Positions 26,826-35,515 of a DNA stretch of 64,000 nucleotides are shown here, in pieces. How positions within the stretch are numbered: the first letter of the stretch is position 1; each line of letters starts with the position of its first letter. Below the pieces are notes generated by a model, which was not told the origin of the DNA, made no database searches, and saw nothing but the letters and a program-made list of their open reading frames with translations. Made by a program: the position numbers and the translations under genes. The stretch is from positions 62,001-126,000 of the forward strand of contig NZ_CACSJO010000014.1 in NCBI RefSeq assembly GCF_902706195.1, given 5' to 3'. The stretch comes from Novosphingobium sp. 18050. GTDB taxonomy: Bacteria; Pseudomonadota; Alphaproteobacteria; Sphingomonadales; Sphingomonadaceae.

Positions 26826-26910
26826 CGCGGGGCCTCGGATGGTAATTGAACTATCCTCATTTGCGGTTGACTCCCAGTGGGCCAATCGGCAGCTTTACGC
26901 GCAATCGAGC

Positions 26911-26925
26911 GACTTGCAACAAGTC
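26911..26925. promoter_or_regulatory. Perfect inverted repeat, probable TetR operator
   Basis: GACTTG and CAAGTC arms are separated by CAA, midway between the divergent tetR start (26825) and hotdog operon start (26974). Position and symmetry fit a TetR dimer site. Confidence 0.55.
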
Positions 26926-26973
26926 AGGCTCTACGTATCAAGCGGGCGATCGACAAGCCCGGCCCGGAGAGAC

Positions 26974-27435
26974 ATGGACGCCACCGACAACCCCATCGGC
27001 AAGGCTATCGGCGGGGCCGCCTGCACCGCGCAAGGTTTCGTAATTCCGCCGGGCGCGTTCCACCTTTCGGCCAGCCTCGATGATGCCATCCGCCGCTCCT
27101 GCGCCGCGCCGCTGCGCGACGGGGAGCAGGCACATCCGATCTTCGCCTTCATCGCCGCGCTGGGCGGGATGGGCAGCCGCGTAGGCGATGTGTGCCGGGG
27201 TCTTGGCCTCGCGTTCGACAGCGGCGCCGTGCTGGGCCGCTGCCGTATCGACTACGATGCGCCGCTGACCGTCGATACCCGCTATGACGTGGCAACCAGC
27301 GTGGTGGCGCTGGAACGTAAAAGCAGCCGCCGCTTTGGCGCGGCCGATCACCTGACGCTGGGCATGAGCATAAGCGCCGCCGGAGACGTGCGTGCGCGGG
27401 TGCGGTTGACCACCATCATGCCGGCGCCAGCATGA
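26974..27435 (+). CDS. MaoC-like hotdog-fold protein, N-terminal-type subunit
   Basis: 153 residues, with weak similarity to the non-catalytic N-terminal hotdog domain of MaoC-type dehydratases: FIAALGGMGSRVGDVCRGLGLAFDSGAVLGRCRIDYDAPLTVDTRYDVATSVVALERKSSRRFGAADHLTLGMSI. I place it in this fold from pattern and context, not from a decisive motif. Its stop overlaps the next gene (ATGA at 27432-27435), which encodes the catalytic-type hotdog subunit. Two-subunit hydratases of this kind (for example ChsH1 with the hotdog part of ChsH2) act on bulky enoyl-CoA esters. The ATG at 26974 has GGAGAG upstream. Confidence 0.65.
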   Translation: MDATDNPIGKAIGGAACTAQGFVIPPGAFHLSASLDDAIRRSCAAPLRDGEQAHPIFAFIAALGGMGSRVGDVCRGLGLAFDSGAVLGRCRIDYDAPLTVDTRYDVATSVVALERKSSRRFGAADHLTLGMSISAAGDVRARVRLTTIMPAPA

Positions 27436-27842
27436 CTTCCAGCCGCTGGGAACTGCCCTTGGTCCCCGCCGAAGCGATGGCGCTGTGGTGCGAGGCGCTG
27501 GGCGATGACAATGCCATCCACGTCGACCCCGCTGCGGCGGAAGCACTGGGCTTTGGCCCACGCACCGTCAATCCGGGGCCGACGAACCTGGCCTACCTGC
27601 TTAACATGGTGATGGAAGCGCAGCCGGACGCGTGGGTGCGCTGCGTCGAGGCGGCGCTGCTGGGCAATGTGCTGGCGGGAGACGGCGTGACCGCGCAAGG
27701 GACATGGGACGAATACGGCATGATCTGCGACGCCGAACTGGCCTTAGAGACAGGTCACGTCGTTCTTAAAGCAAGAATAGAAATAGAAAACGGGAGAGAT
27801 GTCGATGGCGATGGAGAAGGCATTCGCAGCCAGCGTCTATGA
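27432..27842 (+). CDS. MaoC-like enoyl-CoA hydratase, catalytic-type subunit
   Basis: 136 residues with the hydratase-2 signature region: ALGDDNAIHVDPAAAEALGFGPRTVNPGPTNLAYLLNMV, where Asp and His of DDNAIHVD occupy the catalytic Asp/His positions of MaoC enzymes. It should hydrate an enoyl-CoA, together with the smaller hotdog partner encoded just upstream (4-nt overlap). Its 3' end overlaps the acyl-CoA ligase gene by 44 nt in another frame, a tight coupling. The last part of the protein (IENGRDVDGDGEGIRSQRL) is unlike the family and simply reflects that overlap. Confidence 0.82.
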   Translation: MTSSRWELPLVPAEAMALWCEALGDDNAIHVDPAAAEALGFGPRTVNPGPTNLAYLLNMVMEAQPDAWVRCVEAALLGNVLAGDGVTAQGTWDEYGMICDAELALETGHVVLKARIEIENGRDVDGDGEGIRSQRL

Positions 27843-29301
27843 TCTTGTCGCCATGCGGGCGCGGGCTAACCCACGCGCTCTGGCGATCGTCCAGCGGGAT
27901 CTGCGGCTGGACTACGCCGCGCTATTGGCTCGGGTAGAGGCCATTGCCGCCGATTTCGCTGCGCGCGGGCTGAAGCGGGGGCAACGCATTGCAATCCTTT
28001 CCGAAAACCGCTTCGAATATACAGGCGCGCAGCTGGCCTGCGCCAAGCTGGGGCTGATCGCCGCCTGCCTCAACTGGCGGCTGGCCGAGGCCGAACTTCA
28101 TCACTGCGTGGACCTTGTGGAATCGGCGCTGCTGGTGACCTCGCCGCGCTACCGCGAGGTGGCGGAAACGGTGGCGAAGGGGCGGCCTGTCGCGGCCATC
28201 GACGCGCTGGGTACAGCCCTGGGCGCCGGGGCCGAAACGCAGAGCGCGGCGCAAGGCGAGGACGGCCTGCTCATCATCTATACCAGCGGCACCACCGGCC
28301 TGCCCAAGGCGGCGGTCATCAGCCACCGCGCCGAGATCGCCCGCATGTGCGCCATGCGCCTCGACATGGGGGTGGAGATGACCGACGCCTATGTCTCGTG
28401 GGCGCCGATGTTCCACATGGGCGGCACCGAGCATCTGCTGGCGACCCTGATGTGCGGCGGCACCGGGGTTATCGTCGACGGTTTCGATGCCGATGCGATC
28501 GTCGACGCGCTGGAGGAATTTGCCATAGGCTGGCTTATGCTGGTGCCTGCCACGATCGAACCGCTGCTGGAATGCCTCGCCGCCCGGCAGGCGAAAGTGC
28601 GAGGGGTGAAGGCGGTGGGCTGCATGGCAGACCTTGTCCCCTCGGCCACGATCGCGGCGATCACGCGGGCTTTGGGCGCGCCCTATCTCAACTCCTTCGG
28701 CGCGACCGAGACCGGGATGCCGCCGCTTTCCGCCGATCTCATTCCGGTCGGCGCCACGCCCGATGCTTTCCCCAAGCAGCTGAGCATGATGGTCGATCTG
28801 CGCCTGCTCGACGCGGCGGGCAACGAAGTGGCGGATGGTGAAACGGGCGAAGCCTGCGTGCGCGGGCCCACGCTGTTCAGCGGCTACTGGAACGCGCCCG
28901 CCACCAATGCCGAGTGCTTTGCGGGCGGCTGGTTCCACATGGGCGATCTGTTCCGGCGCACGCCTCAAGGGTATGATTTTGTGGGACGCTCCAAGTACCT
29001 CATCAAGTCGGGGGGTGAGAACATCTATCCGGCGGAGATCGAGCGGGTGCTGTTCGCCGATGCGCGGGTCAACGATGTCATCGTCGTGCGCAGGCCCGAT
29101 CCGCAGTGGGGCGAAGTGCCGGTTGCCGTCATCGCCCGCAACGATGCCTCGCTGGACGAGGGCGCGGTCCTGCAACTGTGCCGCGATGCGCTGGCGGGGT
29201 ACAAGCGGCCCCGGCACGTGCGCTTTATCGAGATGGAGGCGTTTCCGCGCAGCGCCAGCGGCAAGATCATCCGCGAGGAAGTGGAAGCGATGATCGGGTG
29301 A
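27799..29301 (+). CDS. Acyl-CoA synthetase (AMP-forming, ANL superfamily)
   Basis: 500 residues with the ANL signatures: P-loop-like YTSGTTGLPKAAVISH, the adenine motif region YLNSFGATETG, WFHMGDLFRR, YDFVGRSKYLIKSGGENIYPAEIE and the C-terminal catalytic Lys in PRSASGKIIREE. It activates a carboxylic acid to an acyl-adenylate and then to the CoA ester. The substrate is unknown; neighbours suggest a bulky or cyclic acid. The ATG at 27799 is 1 nt from GGGAGAG, so the ATGs at 27805 or 27811 may be the real starts. It is the last gene of the hotdog operon. Confidence 0.92.
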   Translation: MSMAMEKAFAASVYDLVAMRARANPRALAIVQRDLRLDYAALLARVEAIAADFAARGLKRGQRIAILSENRFEYTGAQLACAKLGLIAACLNWRLAEAELHHCVDLVESALLVTSPRYREVAETVAKGRPVAAIDALGTALGAGAETQSAAQGEDGLLIIYTSGTTGLPKAAVISHRAEIARMCAMRLDMGVEMTDAYVSWAPMFHMGGTEHLLATLMCGGTGVIVDGFDADAIVDALEEFAIGWLMLVPATIEPLLECLAARQAKVRGVKAVGCMADLVPSATIAAITRALGAPYLNSFGATETGMPPLSADLIPVGATPDAFPKQLSMMVDLRLLDAAGNEVADGETGEACVRGPTLFSGYWNAPATNAECFAGGWFHMGDLFRRTPQGYDFVGRSKYLIKSGGENIYPAEIERVLFADARVNDVIVVRRPDPQWGEVPVAVIARNDASLDEGAVLQLCRDALAGYKRPRHVRFIEMEAFPRSASGKIIREEVEAMIG

Positions 29302-29725
29302 AAGCGGATAAACCCACATTGACAGTTATAACCGTATAGGTTAAATGCCGCAATGTGACGGGTCGGGAGTGTGTAGCTGACACTCCATGCTCCCGAAGCG
29401 GTCGGCGTCCGGTGCGGACCGGACAAGCCGCAATTCATGGATGCGTGGATGAACTTGAGGGTATGCCCTCAGGGAAGAGGGCAAGAGTGCGAACCCGCCC
29501 CCTCACCCCCATGCACCGCAGGGTCGAGCTGGAAGTCACACGAGGTCACGCCCCTTACCAGCCGTTCGCGATCAAAAGGCAGGGCCCAGCACTAGTCGCC
29601 TGATGCTGGCGACCAAACTTAGCGCCGGCCGCAGCCCGTCCGCTGAATTTCCCGGCGTCATAATCCGCGTTCGCCTGCGGAGGGGTTTTGTCGTCCCGGC
29701 TCGCGTCCGGGACGACGGATCGCCA
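29302..29725. other. Gene-free region with promoter-like sequence and several hairpins
   Basis: No credible coding region is seen. A promoter-like TTGACA (29319-29324) with TTAAAT (29341-29346) at 16-nt spacing points right, away from the ligase gene. Stem-loops follow: TCGGGAG/CTCCCGA (29363-29396) competing with GAGTGT/ACACTC, TCCGGT-GCGG-ACCGGA (29408-29423), TGAGGG-TATG-CCCTCA (29456-29471), and a perfect 10-bp stem GTCGTCCCGG/CCGGGACGAC (29690-29716) just past the 3' end of the convergent SnoaL-like gene. The last may terminate that gene. The cluster could be an unannotated structured RNA or just 3'-end structure. Confidence 0.4.
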
Positions 29726-30292
29726 TCAGCCCCTTCCGCGCGACTTTTCGTAGGCGACCCAGGTCGGCAGATTTTCCGGAAAATCGGCCGGTTTCGGCTC
29801 GGCATAGGCGTGGTTGCGCAAGAGGGTGGCGAGGATGTTGGGGTATTCCTCGATCGGCACGTAATAGAGAAAACCGATGGTGCGCTCGGCGAATTTCCAG
29901 CCTGCATCGGTGTTCACGTACTTGTCGTCGTAGCGGATGGCGGTGACCATCATCTTGCCGTTCCGCCACAGTTCCGCATGGCCGATCACGCGGCCGGTCG
30001 CCTCTGCGGCGCCGTCGCCGACGAAGTCGATCTGGACGTCGTGCATGAAATGGTGGCCGGGGCCGAGGACGTCGAAGCGCCCGTCGTACTGCGTCATGAT
30101 CGCATCGACGCCGGTGGCATTCATCACCCCGTCGGCGGATTTCAGAACGGCATCGGGCGCGAAGAGGGCGCGGATATTGGGGATGTCGCGGTCGTCGATG
30201 GTGAAGCAGTAGCGCGCGATCAGCTGGCGGATCTGCGATTCGGCTTCGAGCCGGGCGATACGGTCTTCAAGGGTGCTTTCAGGCTTGGGCAT
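29726..30292 (-). CDS. SnoaL/NTF2-like protein
   Basis: 188 residues with the SnoaL-like NTF2 cone fold seen in many sphingomonad catabolic clusters: EDRIARLEAESQIRQLIARYCFTIDDRDIPNIRALFAPDAVL, then HHFMHDVQIDFVGDGAAEATGRVIG and YDDKYVNTDAGWKFAERTIGFLYYV. Family members are hydratases, isomerases or dehydratases of small or polycyclic ligands, or binding proteins. The His/Asp pair in HHFMHD could be functional. The ATG at 30292 has GGAGAG upstream. It is the last gene of a four-gene minus-strand operon with two flavoproteins and a GMC oxidoreductase. Confidence 0.85.
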   Translation of the reverse strand: MPKPESTLEDRIARLEAESQIRQLIARYCFTIDDRDIPNIRALFAPDAVLKSADGVMNATGVDAIMTQYDGRFDVLGPGHHFMHDVQIDFVGDGAAEATGRVIGHAELWRNGKMMVTAIRYDDKYVNTDAGWKFAERTIGFLYYVPIEEYPNILATLLRNHAYAEPKPADFPENLPTWVAYEKSRGRG

Positions 30293-30312
30293 GGTTCTCT
30301 CTCCGGTAAGTG

Positions 30313-31920
30313 TCAGCGGGCATCCTCGAGGATCATGGCGGCGCATTTCTCGCCTATCATGATCGAGGGGGCGTTGGTGTTGCCGGCGGGCAGGCTGGGC
30401 ATGATCGAGGCGTCCGCTACGCGCAGGCCCATGACGCCGCGCACGCGCAGGCGTGCATCGACGACGGCGTCCTCGCCCACGCCCATGCGGCAGGAGCCGA
30501 CCGGGTGCAGGTTGGCGATGGCATTTGCGCGCACGTAGGCTTCGATCTCGTCATCGCTGCGGGCCTCGGCGCCGGGGGATATTTCCCCGGCATTGTAGGG
30601 CGCCAGCGCGGGCTGGGCGGCGACGCCGCGCACCACCCTGATCGCGGCGATCATCGCGTCCACATCGACCCGCTCGGTCAGGAAGTTCTGGCGGATTTCG
30701 GGATCGGCGAAGGGGTCGGCGCTGCGCAGGCGCACGGTGCCGGTGGCGCGCGGGTTGAGGTGGACCGGGCTCATGGTGAAGCCGGGGAAGGGGTGGGCTT
30801 TCATGCCGGCGGCGGTGCGGCTCTGCACGGTCCAGATGTTGGTGTTGACCTGAAGGTTGGGGCGGTCCTGCCGCTCGTCGGTGCGGGTGAAGATGCCGGC
30901 GAAGATGCCATTGCTGGCCAGCGGCCCGCGCTTGAACAGGACATAGTCGATGCCCGCCTTCAATTGGCGCAGCGGGCTGTTCGCCAGTTCGTTGATGGTG
31001 ATCGGCTGCGTGCAGCGGAACATCAGCGAGATGTAGAAGTGGTCCATTAGCTTTTCGCCCACGCCGGGCAGGTCGACCAGCGGCGCGATGCCGCGTTCGC
31101 GAAGGTGCGCGGCCGGGCCGATGCCGGAAAGCTGGAGAAGCTGCGGCGATCCGAAGGCCCCGCCCGAGACGATCACCTCGCGCCGCGCCCGCGCCACTTG
31201 CAGGCCGGCTTTCGTCCGGTACTCGATGCCCGCCGCGCGGCCGTTCTCGAACAGTAGGCGGGTGGCGTGGGCGCCGGTCGCGACCTTGAGGTTGGCGCGC
31301 CCCCGCGCCGGTTTGAGGTAGGCCTGCGAGGTATTCCAGCGCCGGTTGCCCCGGGTGGTGGTCTGGAAAAAGCCGGTGCCTTCCTGCTCGGCGCCGTTGA
31401 AGTCCGGGTTATAGGGAATGCCCGCTTCCTGCGCGGCGGCGACGATGGCGTCCGCGATTTTGGAGCTGCCGGGCTGGTCCGATACGGTGAGCGGGCCGCC
31501 GGTGCCGTGGTATTCGTCCGGCCCGCGCTGCTGGTCCTCGGCCTTGCGAAAGAAGGGCAGGACGTCGGCGTAGCTCCACCCCTCGCAGCCGAGCTGGCGC
31601 CAGTAGTCGTAATCGCGCGCATGGCCGCGGATGTAGAGCATCCCGTTGATCGAACTGGTGCCGCCCAGTACTTTGCCGCGCGGCTGGTACATGCGCCGCC
31701 CGTTCAGCTGGGCTTCCGGCTCGCTTTCGAACATCCAGTTCACCTTGGGGTTGGCGAACAGCATGGGGTAGCCCATCGGCGGCCTGATCCAGAACGCGGT
31801 GTCGGCAGGGCCGGCCTCTAGCAGCAGGACGGTGTACCTGCCGTTCTCGCTCAGCCTTGCGGCGACCACGCAGCCGGCAGAGCCTGCGCCGCTGACGATG
31901 AAATCGAATTCTTCGCTCAC
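30313..31920 (-). CDS. GMC-family FAD oxidoreductase (alcohol dehydrogenase type)
   Basis: 535 residues. The FAD-binding GxGxxG is [20 protein letters not shown], followed by the GMC signatures [26 protein letters not shown] and [18 protein letters not shown]. The C-terminus contains [11 protein letters not shown], with the likely catalytic His, and [17 protein letters not shown]. It should oxidise an alcohol to an aldehyde or ketone in the cytoplasm, since no signal peptide is visible. It overlaps the KstD-like gene by 4 nt, so it probably acts in the same pathway, for instance creating a ketone next to the site of desaturation. Confidence 0.92.
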   Translation of the reverse strand: MSEEFDFIVSGAGSAGCVVAARLSENGRYTVLLLEAGPADTAFWIRPPMGYPMLFANPKVNWMFESEPEAQLNGRRMYQPRGKVLGGTSSINGMLYIRGHARDYDYWRQLGCEGWSYADVLPFFRKAEDQQRGPDEYHGTGGPLTVSDQPGSSKIADAIVAAAQEAGIPYNPDFNGAEQEGTGFFQTTTRGNRRWNTSQAYLKPARGRANLKVATGAHATRLLFENGRAAGIEYRTKAGLQVARARREVIVSGGAFGSPQLLQLSGIGPAAHLRERGIAPLVDLPGVGEKLMDHFYISLMFRCTQPITINELANSPLRQLKAGIDYVLFKRGPLASNGIFAGIFTRTDERQDRPNLQVNTNIWTVQSRTAAGMKAHPFPGFTMSPVHLNPRATGTVRLRSADPFADPEIRQNFLTERVDVDAMIAAIRVVRGVAAQPALAPYNAGEISPGAEARSDDEIEAYVRANAIANLHPVGSCRMGVGEDAVVDARLRVRGVMGLRVADASIMPSLPAGNTNAPSIMIGEKCAAMILEDAR

Positions 31921-33623
31921 GCCTCCCGCCCCGCAAGGTGGCGCCCGGCGATATAGGCGAAAGTCATGGCCGGGCCGATCGTCGCCCCCGCGCCGGGATA
32001 GGCACCGGCGAAGACACTGGCCTGGTCATTGCCCACGGCATAGAGGCCGCCCACCGGCGCGCCGCCCTCGTCCAGAACGCGGGCGTGGCGGTCGGTCCTG
32101 AGGCCCGCGAACGTGCCGATGATCCCGGCTTCAAGGCGCACGGCGTAGAACGGCCCCTTGGTCAGCGGGCCAAGGCAGGTGTTGGGCTGATGTTCGGGAT
32201 CGCCCTGATAGACATCGTAAACGCGCCCGCCGCGCCCGAAATCGGGGTCGACGCCGGCCTGCGCATTGGCGTTGAAGGCAGCGATCGTGGCGGCCAGCGC
32301 AGCGGGGGCGATGCCGCAGACCTGCGCCAGTTCCTCCAGCGTATCCTCGCGCTTCAGGTAGCCGCTGCGCAAGTGCTTGCCGTGGGGAATGGGGAAGGGG
32401 CGGACCATGCCGATGCCCCATTTCTTCACCGCCGCAGCATCGCCGATCAGCCAGGCGAAAGCGCTGGAATCGCCCTCGCTGGCCTCGATCATCTGCGGCA
32501 CGAAATCGTGATAGGCGCTGGATTCGTCGCCGAAGCGGCGGCCATCCGGGCGCACGGCAAGGAAGCCGGGCTTCTGACGGTCGATCAGGTGCGGCCAGAC
32601 TCCGGTGAAGTCCCTGGAGCCGGGGATCACCGAAACCGGCATCCACGGCGCCGGATGGGCGACATTGCCGTTGAACGCGCCGCCCATGCTTTCGGCCAGG
32701 CGGATGCCGTCGCCGGTGTTGCCGGGGTTCGTGGGATTGCGGTGGTCGCGGTTACCGGCAGGCCCGGGGAACGTGGCAGCGCGGCGGTCGGGGTCGTTGG
32801 GATAGCCGCCGCAGGCCAGCACCACGCCTTTGCGCGCCGTGACGCGCACCACGCCGCCGGGGGTGACGATCTCCGCGCCGGTGACGCGCCCGTCCTCGCG
32901 GGTCAGCGCGCCAACGGGAGAGGACAGCCAGATCGGCACGTCGAGGTCGAACAGCGTGCGGGCAAGGCGCGCCACCAGCGCGCGGCCGCGCACCACCTGC
33001 TGCCCTTCGCCGTAGCGCAGGACATCGACGAAGTGCTTCATCAGCTTTTTCGCCACGAAGCCCAGCGCCTTGACCGAGCGGCCGGCCTTCATGAACTGGA
33101 TCATCTCCACGCCCGAACCCACCGCAAAGCCGAGGAACAGCGTCTGCGGCAACTGCTGCTTGAGGTTCTTGAGGTGCTTGCCCAGCGCGCGCGCTTCGTA
33201 ATCGACGGTGCCGATCGAGCGGACGATCGAGCTATGTGCGCTTTCCGAGTGATAATCGGGATAGTCCATGCCGTAGAAACGGACGTGGCTCTGTTCCTCC
33301 AGAAAGCGTACCATGCGCGGCGCGGTGTCGAGGTAGGCTTCGACGCGGTCCGGCTCGATGTAGTTGCCGGTTTCCTCGATCAGGTAGGCGCGGGCGTTCT
33401 CGATGTCGTCGCTTTGGCCAGTGGCGCGCTGCATGGCCGGGGAATAATGGTTGCCGGGCACCCACAGCACCCCGCCAGACGTGGCGGTGGTGCCGCCGAA
33501 CACGGCTTCCTTTTCGACCACGAGTACGTCCAGTCCCGCCCGGCGCGCGGTGACGGCGGCAGTGAGGCCCGCCGCGCCGCTGCCGGCGATCAGGACGTCG
33601 ACGGTCTTGGTTTCGATCGTCAT
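31917..33623 (-). CDS. 3-ketosteroid-delta1-dehydrogenase-like flavoprotein
   Basis: 568 residues, close in pattern to KstD-type enzymes: N-terminal [25 protein letters not shown] followed by [17 protein letters not shown], and C-terminal [11 protein letters not shown] then [21 protein letters not shown], where the conserved Tyr-Pro-Gly-x-Gly-x-Thr-Ile-Gly region of KstD sits. KstD removes two hydrogens beside a ring ketone to form a 1,2-desaturated product, passing them to FAD. The substrate here need not be a steroid; any cyclic ketone or a terpenoid ring is possible. It overlaps both neighbours by 4 nt within one operon, following a related flavoprotein gene. Confidence 0.85.
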   Translation of the reverse strand: MTIETKTVDVLIAGSGAAGLTAAVTARRAGLDVLVVEKEAVFGGTTATSGGVLWVPGNHYSPAMQRATGQSDDIENARAYLIEETGNYIEPDRVEAYLDTAPRMVRFLEEQSHVRFYGMDYPDYHSESAHSSIVRSIGTVDYEARALGKHLKNLKQQLPQTLFLGFAVGSGVEMIQFMKAGRSVKALGFVAKKLMKHFVDVLRYGEGQQVVRGRALVARLARTLFDLDVPIWLSSPVGALTREDGRVTGAEIVTPGGVVRVTARKGVVLACGGYPNDPDRRAATFPGPAGNRDHRNPTNPGNTGDGIRLAESMGGAFNGNVAHPAPWMPVSVIPGSRDFTGVWPHLIDRQKPGFLAVRPDGRRFGDESSAYHDFVPQMIEASEGDSSAFAWLIGDAAAVKKWGIGMVRPFPIPHGKHLRSGYLKREDTLEELAQVCGIAPAALAATIAAFNANAQAGVDPDFGRGGRVYDVYQGDPEHQPNTCLGPLTKGPFYAVRLEAGIIGTFAGLRTDRHARVLDEGGAPVGGLYAVGNDQASVFAGAYPGAGATIGPAMTFAYIAGRHLAGREA

Positions 33624-35038
33624 GCGGCTGCGGTCCTTGTCATCTGGGTTTTTTCAAGGGCAGCACCCCGGCCGGCGATGCGGCCGAAGATCACGGCGTT
33701 GCCGATCGAGGCGCCGCCCGCTGCGTAGCATTGGCCGAACATGCCGCCGGTCGTTTCCCCGGCAGCATAGAGGCCCGGCACCGGCCGGTCGGCGGCGTCG
33801 AGCACGCGGGCCTGCGTGTCGATGCGGATGCCGGTGCCGGTCCAGCAGATGATGCCGGGGCGGATGTGGGCGGCATAGAACGGCCCGTCGGCCACGGGGC
33901 GCAGCATTTCGGCGGGCTTAAAAAAATCGCCGTCTGTACCCATCTGGTTAAATTCGTTGTAGCGCTCGGCCGTGGTGGCCAGCCGCTTTGCAGGGAGGCC
34001 CAGCTTATCCGCAAGCTCTGCCAGAGTGACGCCGCGCACCAGCGTACCGGCCTCGACATGCTCGGCAAGGCGCTCGGCGGTCCAGCTTGGCGCGGGGCGG
34101 TAGCGGGTGGTGCGCGAGGCGAGGCGCGAGGCTTCGTCGAAGATGGCGTAGCAGTCCTGTCCCGGCTGTTCGTCCAGCACGGCGGCGAGCACCGAATATT
34201 CGATGGTCTCGTCCACGAAGCGGCGGCCATCGCGGTTCACCATCATCAGCCATCCGGGCAGGTAGCTTTCCAGGTCTTTCGCAAAGCCGGGTGTGATGAG
34301 CAGCAAGCCGCGATTGTGCTGGCTGACCTGCCCTTCGACCTGCTGCGCCAGCTTGATGCCATCGCCCCTGCAGGTGGGGGCGCCGATGTACCAGTGCAGG
34401 TCACCATAGCGCGCGGCGTCGGGGTAGAGCTGGGCCAGCATCTCGGGGTTGGCGCCGAAGCCGCCGGTGGCGAGGACCACTGCGTTGCTGCGCACCGGCT
34501 GGCCGTCCGCCACGATACCGGCGACGCGGCCCTGTTCCACCAGCAGGCTCTCCACCCGCGTTTCGAGCACGGTATCGACCGCCTTGCCGGAGAGGAACCC
34601 TTCCAGCACCTCGACGATGCCCGCGCCGTCGCCGCTGGCGCGGTGGCCGCGCCGCATCTTGTCGACGCCCGAGGCGTAGAGGTTCTCGGTGGTGAAGCCG
34701 ACGCCGAGTTCGCGCAGCCATTCGAACGCCTCGGTCGACTGCTCGCACAAGGTGCGCACCAGCGAGGCTTCCAGCTTGTACTGGTTGAGCGTCATGTAAT
34801 ACTGGTACATCGCCTCGGTGGTATCGTCCGCGATGCCCGCCTCGCGCTGGAGCGAGGTGCCGGCGGCGTAGAACACCCCGCCCGACAGCGCGCTCGATCC
34901 GCCGGTGCGGTCCGCCGCTTCCACCATCAGCACGCTGGCGCCGTTTTCCACCGCCAGCGCCGCCGCGCTCAGCCCTGCCGCGCCGGTGCCGATGACGATT
35001 ACGTCGTAGTCGGTTCCATCGTAGTCGGGCGCGCTCAT
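33620..35038 (-). CDS. Fumarate-reductase/KstD-superfamily flavoprotein
   Basis: 472 residues from the ATG at 35038 (MSAPDYDG); the frame is open to 35176 but that extension is arginine-rich and unlikely to be translated. FAD binding is shown by VIGTGAAGLSAAALAVENGASVLMVEAADRTGGSSALSGG and the C-terminal GLYAAGETTGGMFGQCYAAGGASIGNAVIFGRIAG. The central domain resembles soluble fumarate-reductase and ketosteroid-dehydrogenase relatives (MMVNRDGRRFVDET). It probably carries out an alpha,beta-desaturation or reduction. It is the first gene of a minus-strand operon with the KstD-like, GMC and SnoaL-like genes. Confidence 0.85.
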   Translation of the reverse strand: MSAPDYDGTDYDVIVIGTGAAGLSAAALAVENGASVLMVEAADRTGGSSALSGGVFYAAGTSLQREAGIADDTTEAMYQYYMTLNQYKLEASLVRTLCEQSTEAFEWLRELGVGFTTENLYASGVDKMRRGHRASGDGAGIVEVLEGFLSGKAVDTVLETRVESLLVEQGRVAGIVADGQPVRSNAVVLATGGFGANPEMLAQLYPDAARYGDLHWYIGAPTCRGDGIKLAQQVEGQVSQHNRGLLLITPGFAKDLESYLPGWLMMVNRDGRRFVDETIEYSVLAAVLDEQPGQDCYAIFDEASRLASRTTRYRPAPSWTAERLAEHVEAGTLVRGVTLAELADKLGLPAKRLATTAERYNEFNQMGTDGDFFKPAEMLRPVADGPFYAAHIRPGIICWTGTGIRIDTQARVLDAADRPVPGLYAAGETTGGMFGQCYAAGGASIGNAVIFGRIAGRGAALEKTQMTRTAAA

Positions 35039-35515
35039 CGGCGGGCCTTGCGGGCGCTGTGCGCTGCATCGCGATTGTTTCGAGCCTGAACCGGCATCGC
35101 TCGCCTCTCCATCCGTTTTTCGTTGGGCGCACGCCGTCCGCCGGGGGCGGGCGATGCTGCCTGTGACTTCAAGCATGACTTCGCGAAACTAATAAGTCTA
35201 GCTCAATTGCATCGTTCCGGGCTTTGCCGAATGCGCGGCGCGCCGAACCCCGCAGGGAAGGCCGAAAAAGTGGCGCCGCTAAAATATAAAAAGCAATCAT
35301 GCCGGACTTTTTTATTGTCAAGTTGAAGGACTGTGCGCATAAAGCGGGGCATAACAGAAAAGGGAATGGCCAAGGACGAATCGTTCGGGCCTCCCCGGGA
35401 GTGGGTGAAGACTGGCACGGCCTCTATGATCCGGCAGTGAATCCGGGCGAGGGCGCCGCCTTCAATTCTAAAATAAGTCATCCTTCGCAGTATGGGGGTG
35501 ACCGGGAGGAAGAGG
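35039..35515. other. Divergent promoter region of flavoprotein operon and TonB receptor
   Basis: 477 nt with no credible gene. It is relatively AT-rich in 35270-35350 and must carry promoters in both directions. A TTGACA on the minus strand (complement of 35317-35322) is not followed by a good -10 at normal spacing, so I do not call a promoter. I see no convincing palindrome. Confidence 0.5.

Noticed and set aside
29355..29603. 82-codon plus-strand open frame in the gene-free gap
   Set aside because: No RBS or recognisable sequence; it coincides with several stem-loops, so RNA structure explains the region better than coding.
29690..29716. Classical terminator for the acyl-CoA ligase gene
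   Set aside because: The stem is perfect, but it is about 390 nt from the ligase stop and no T-run follows on the plus strand; it is more likely 3' structure of the convergent SnoaL-like gene.
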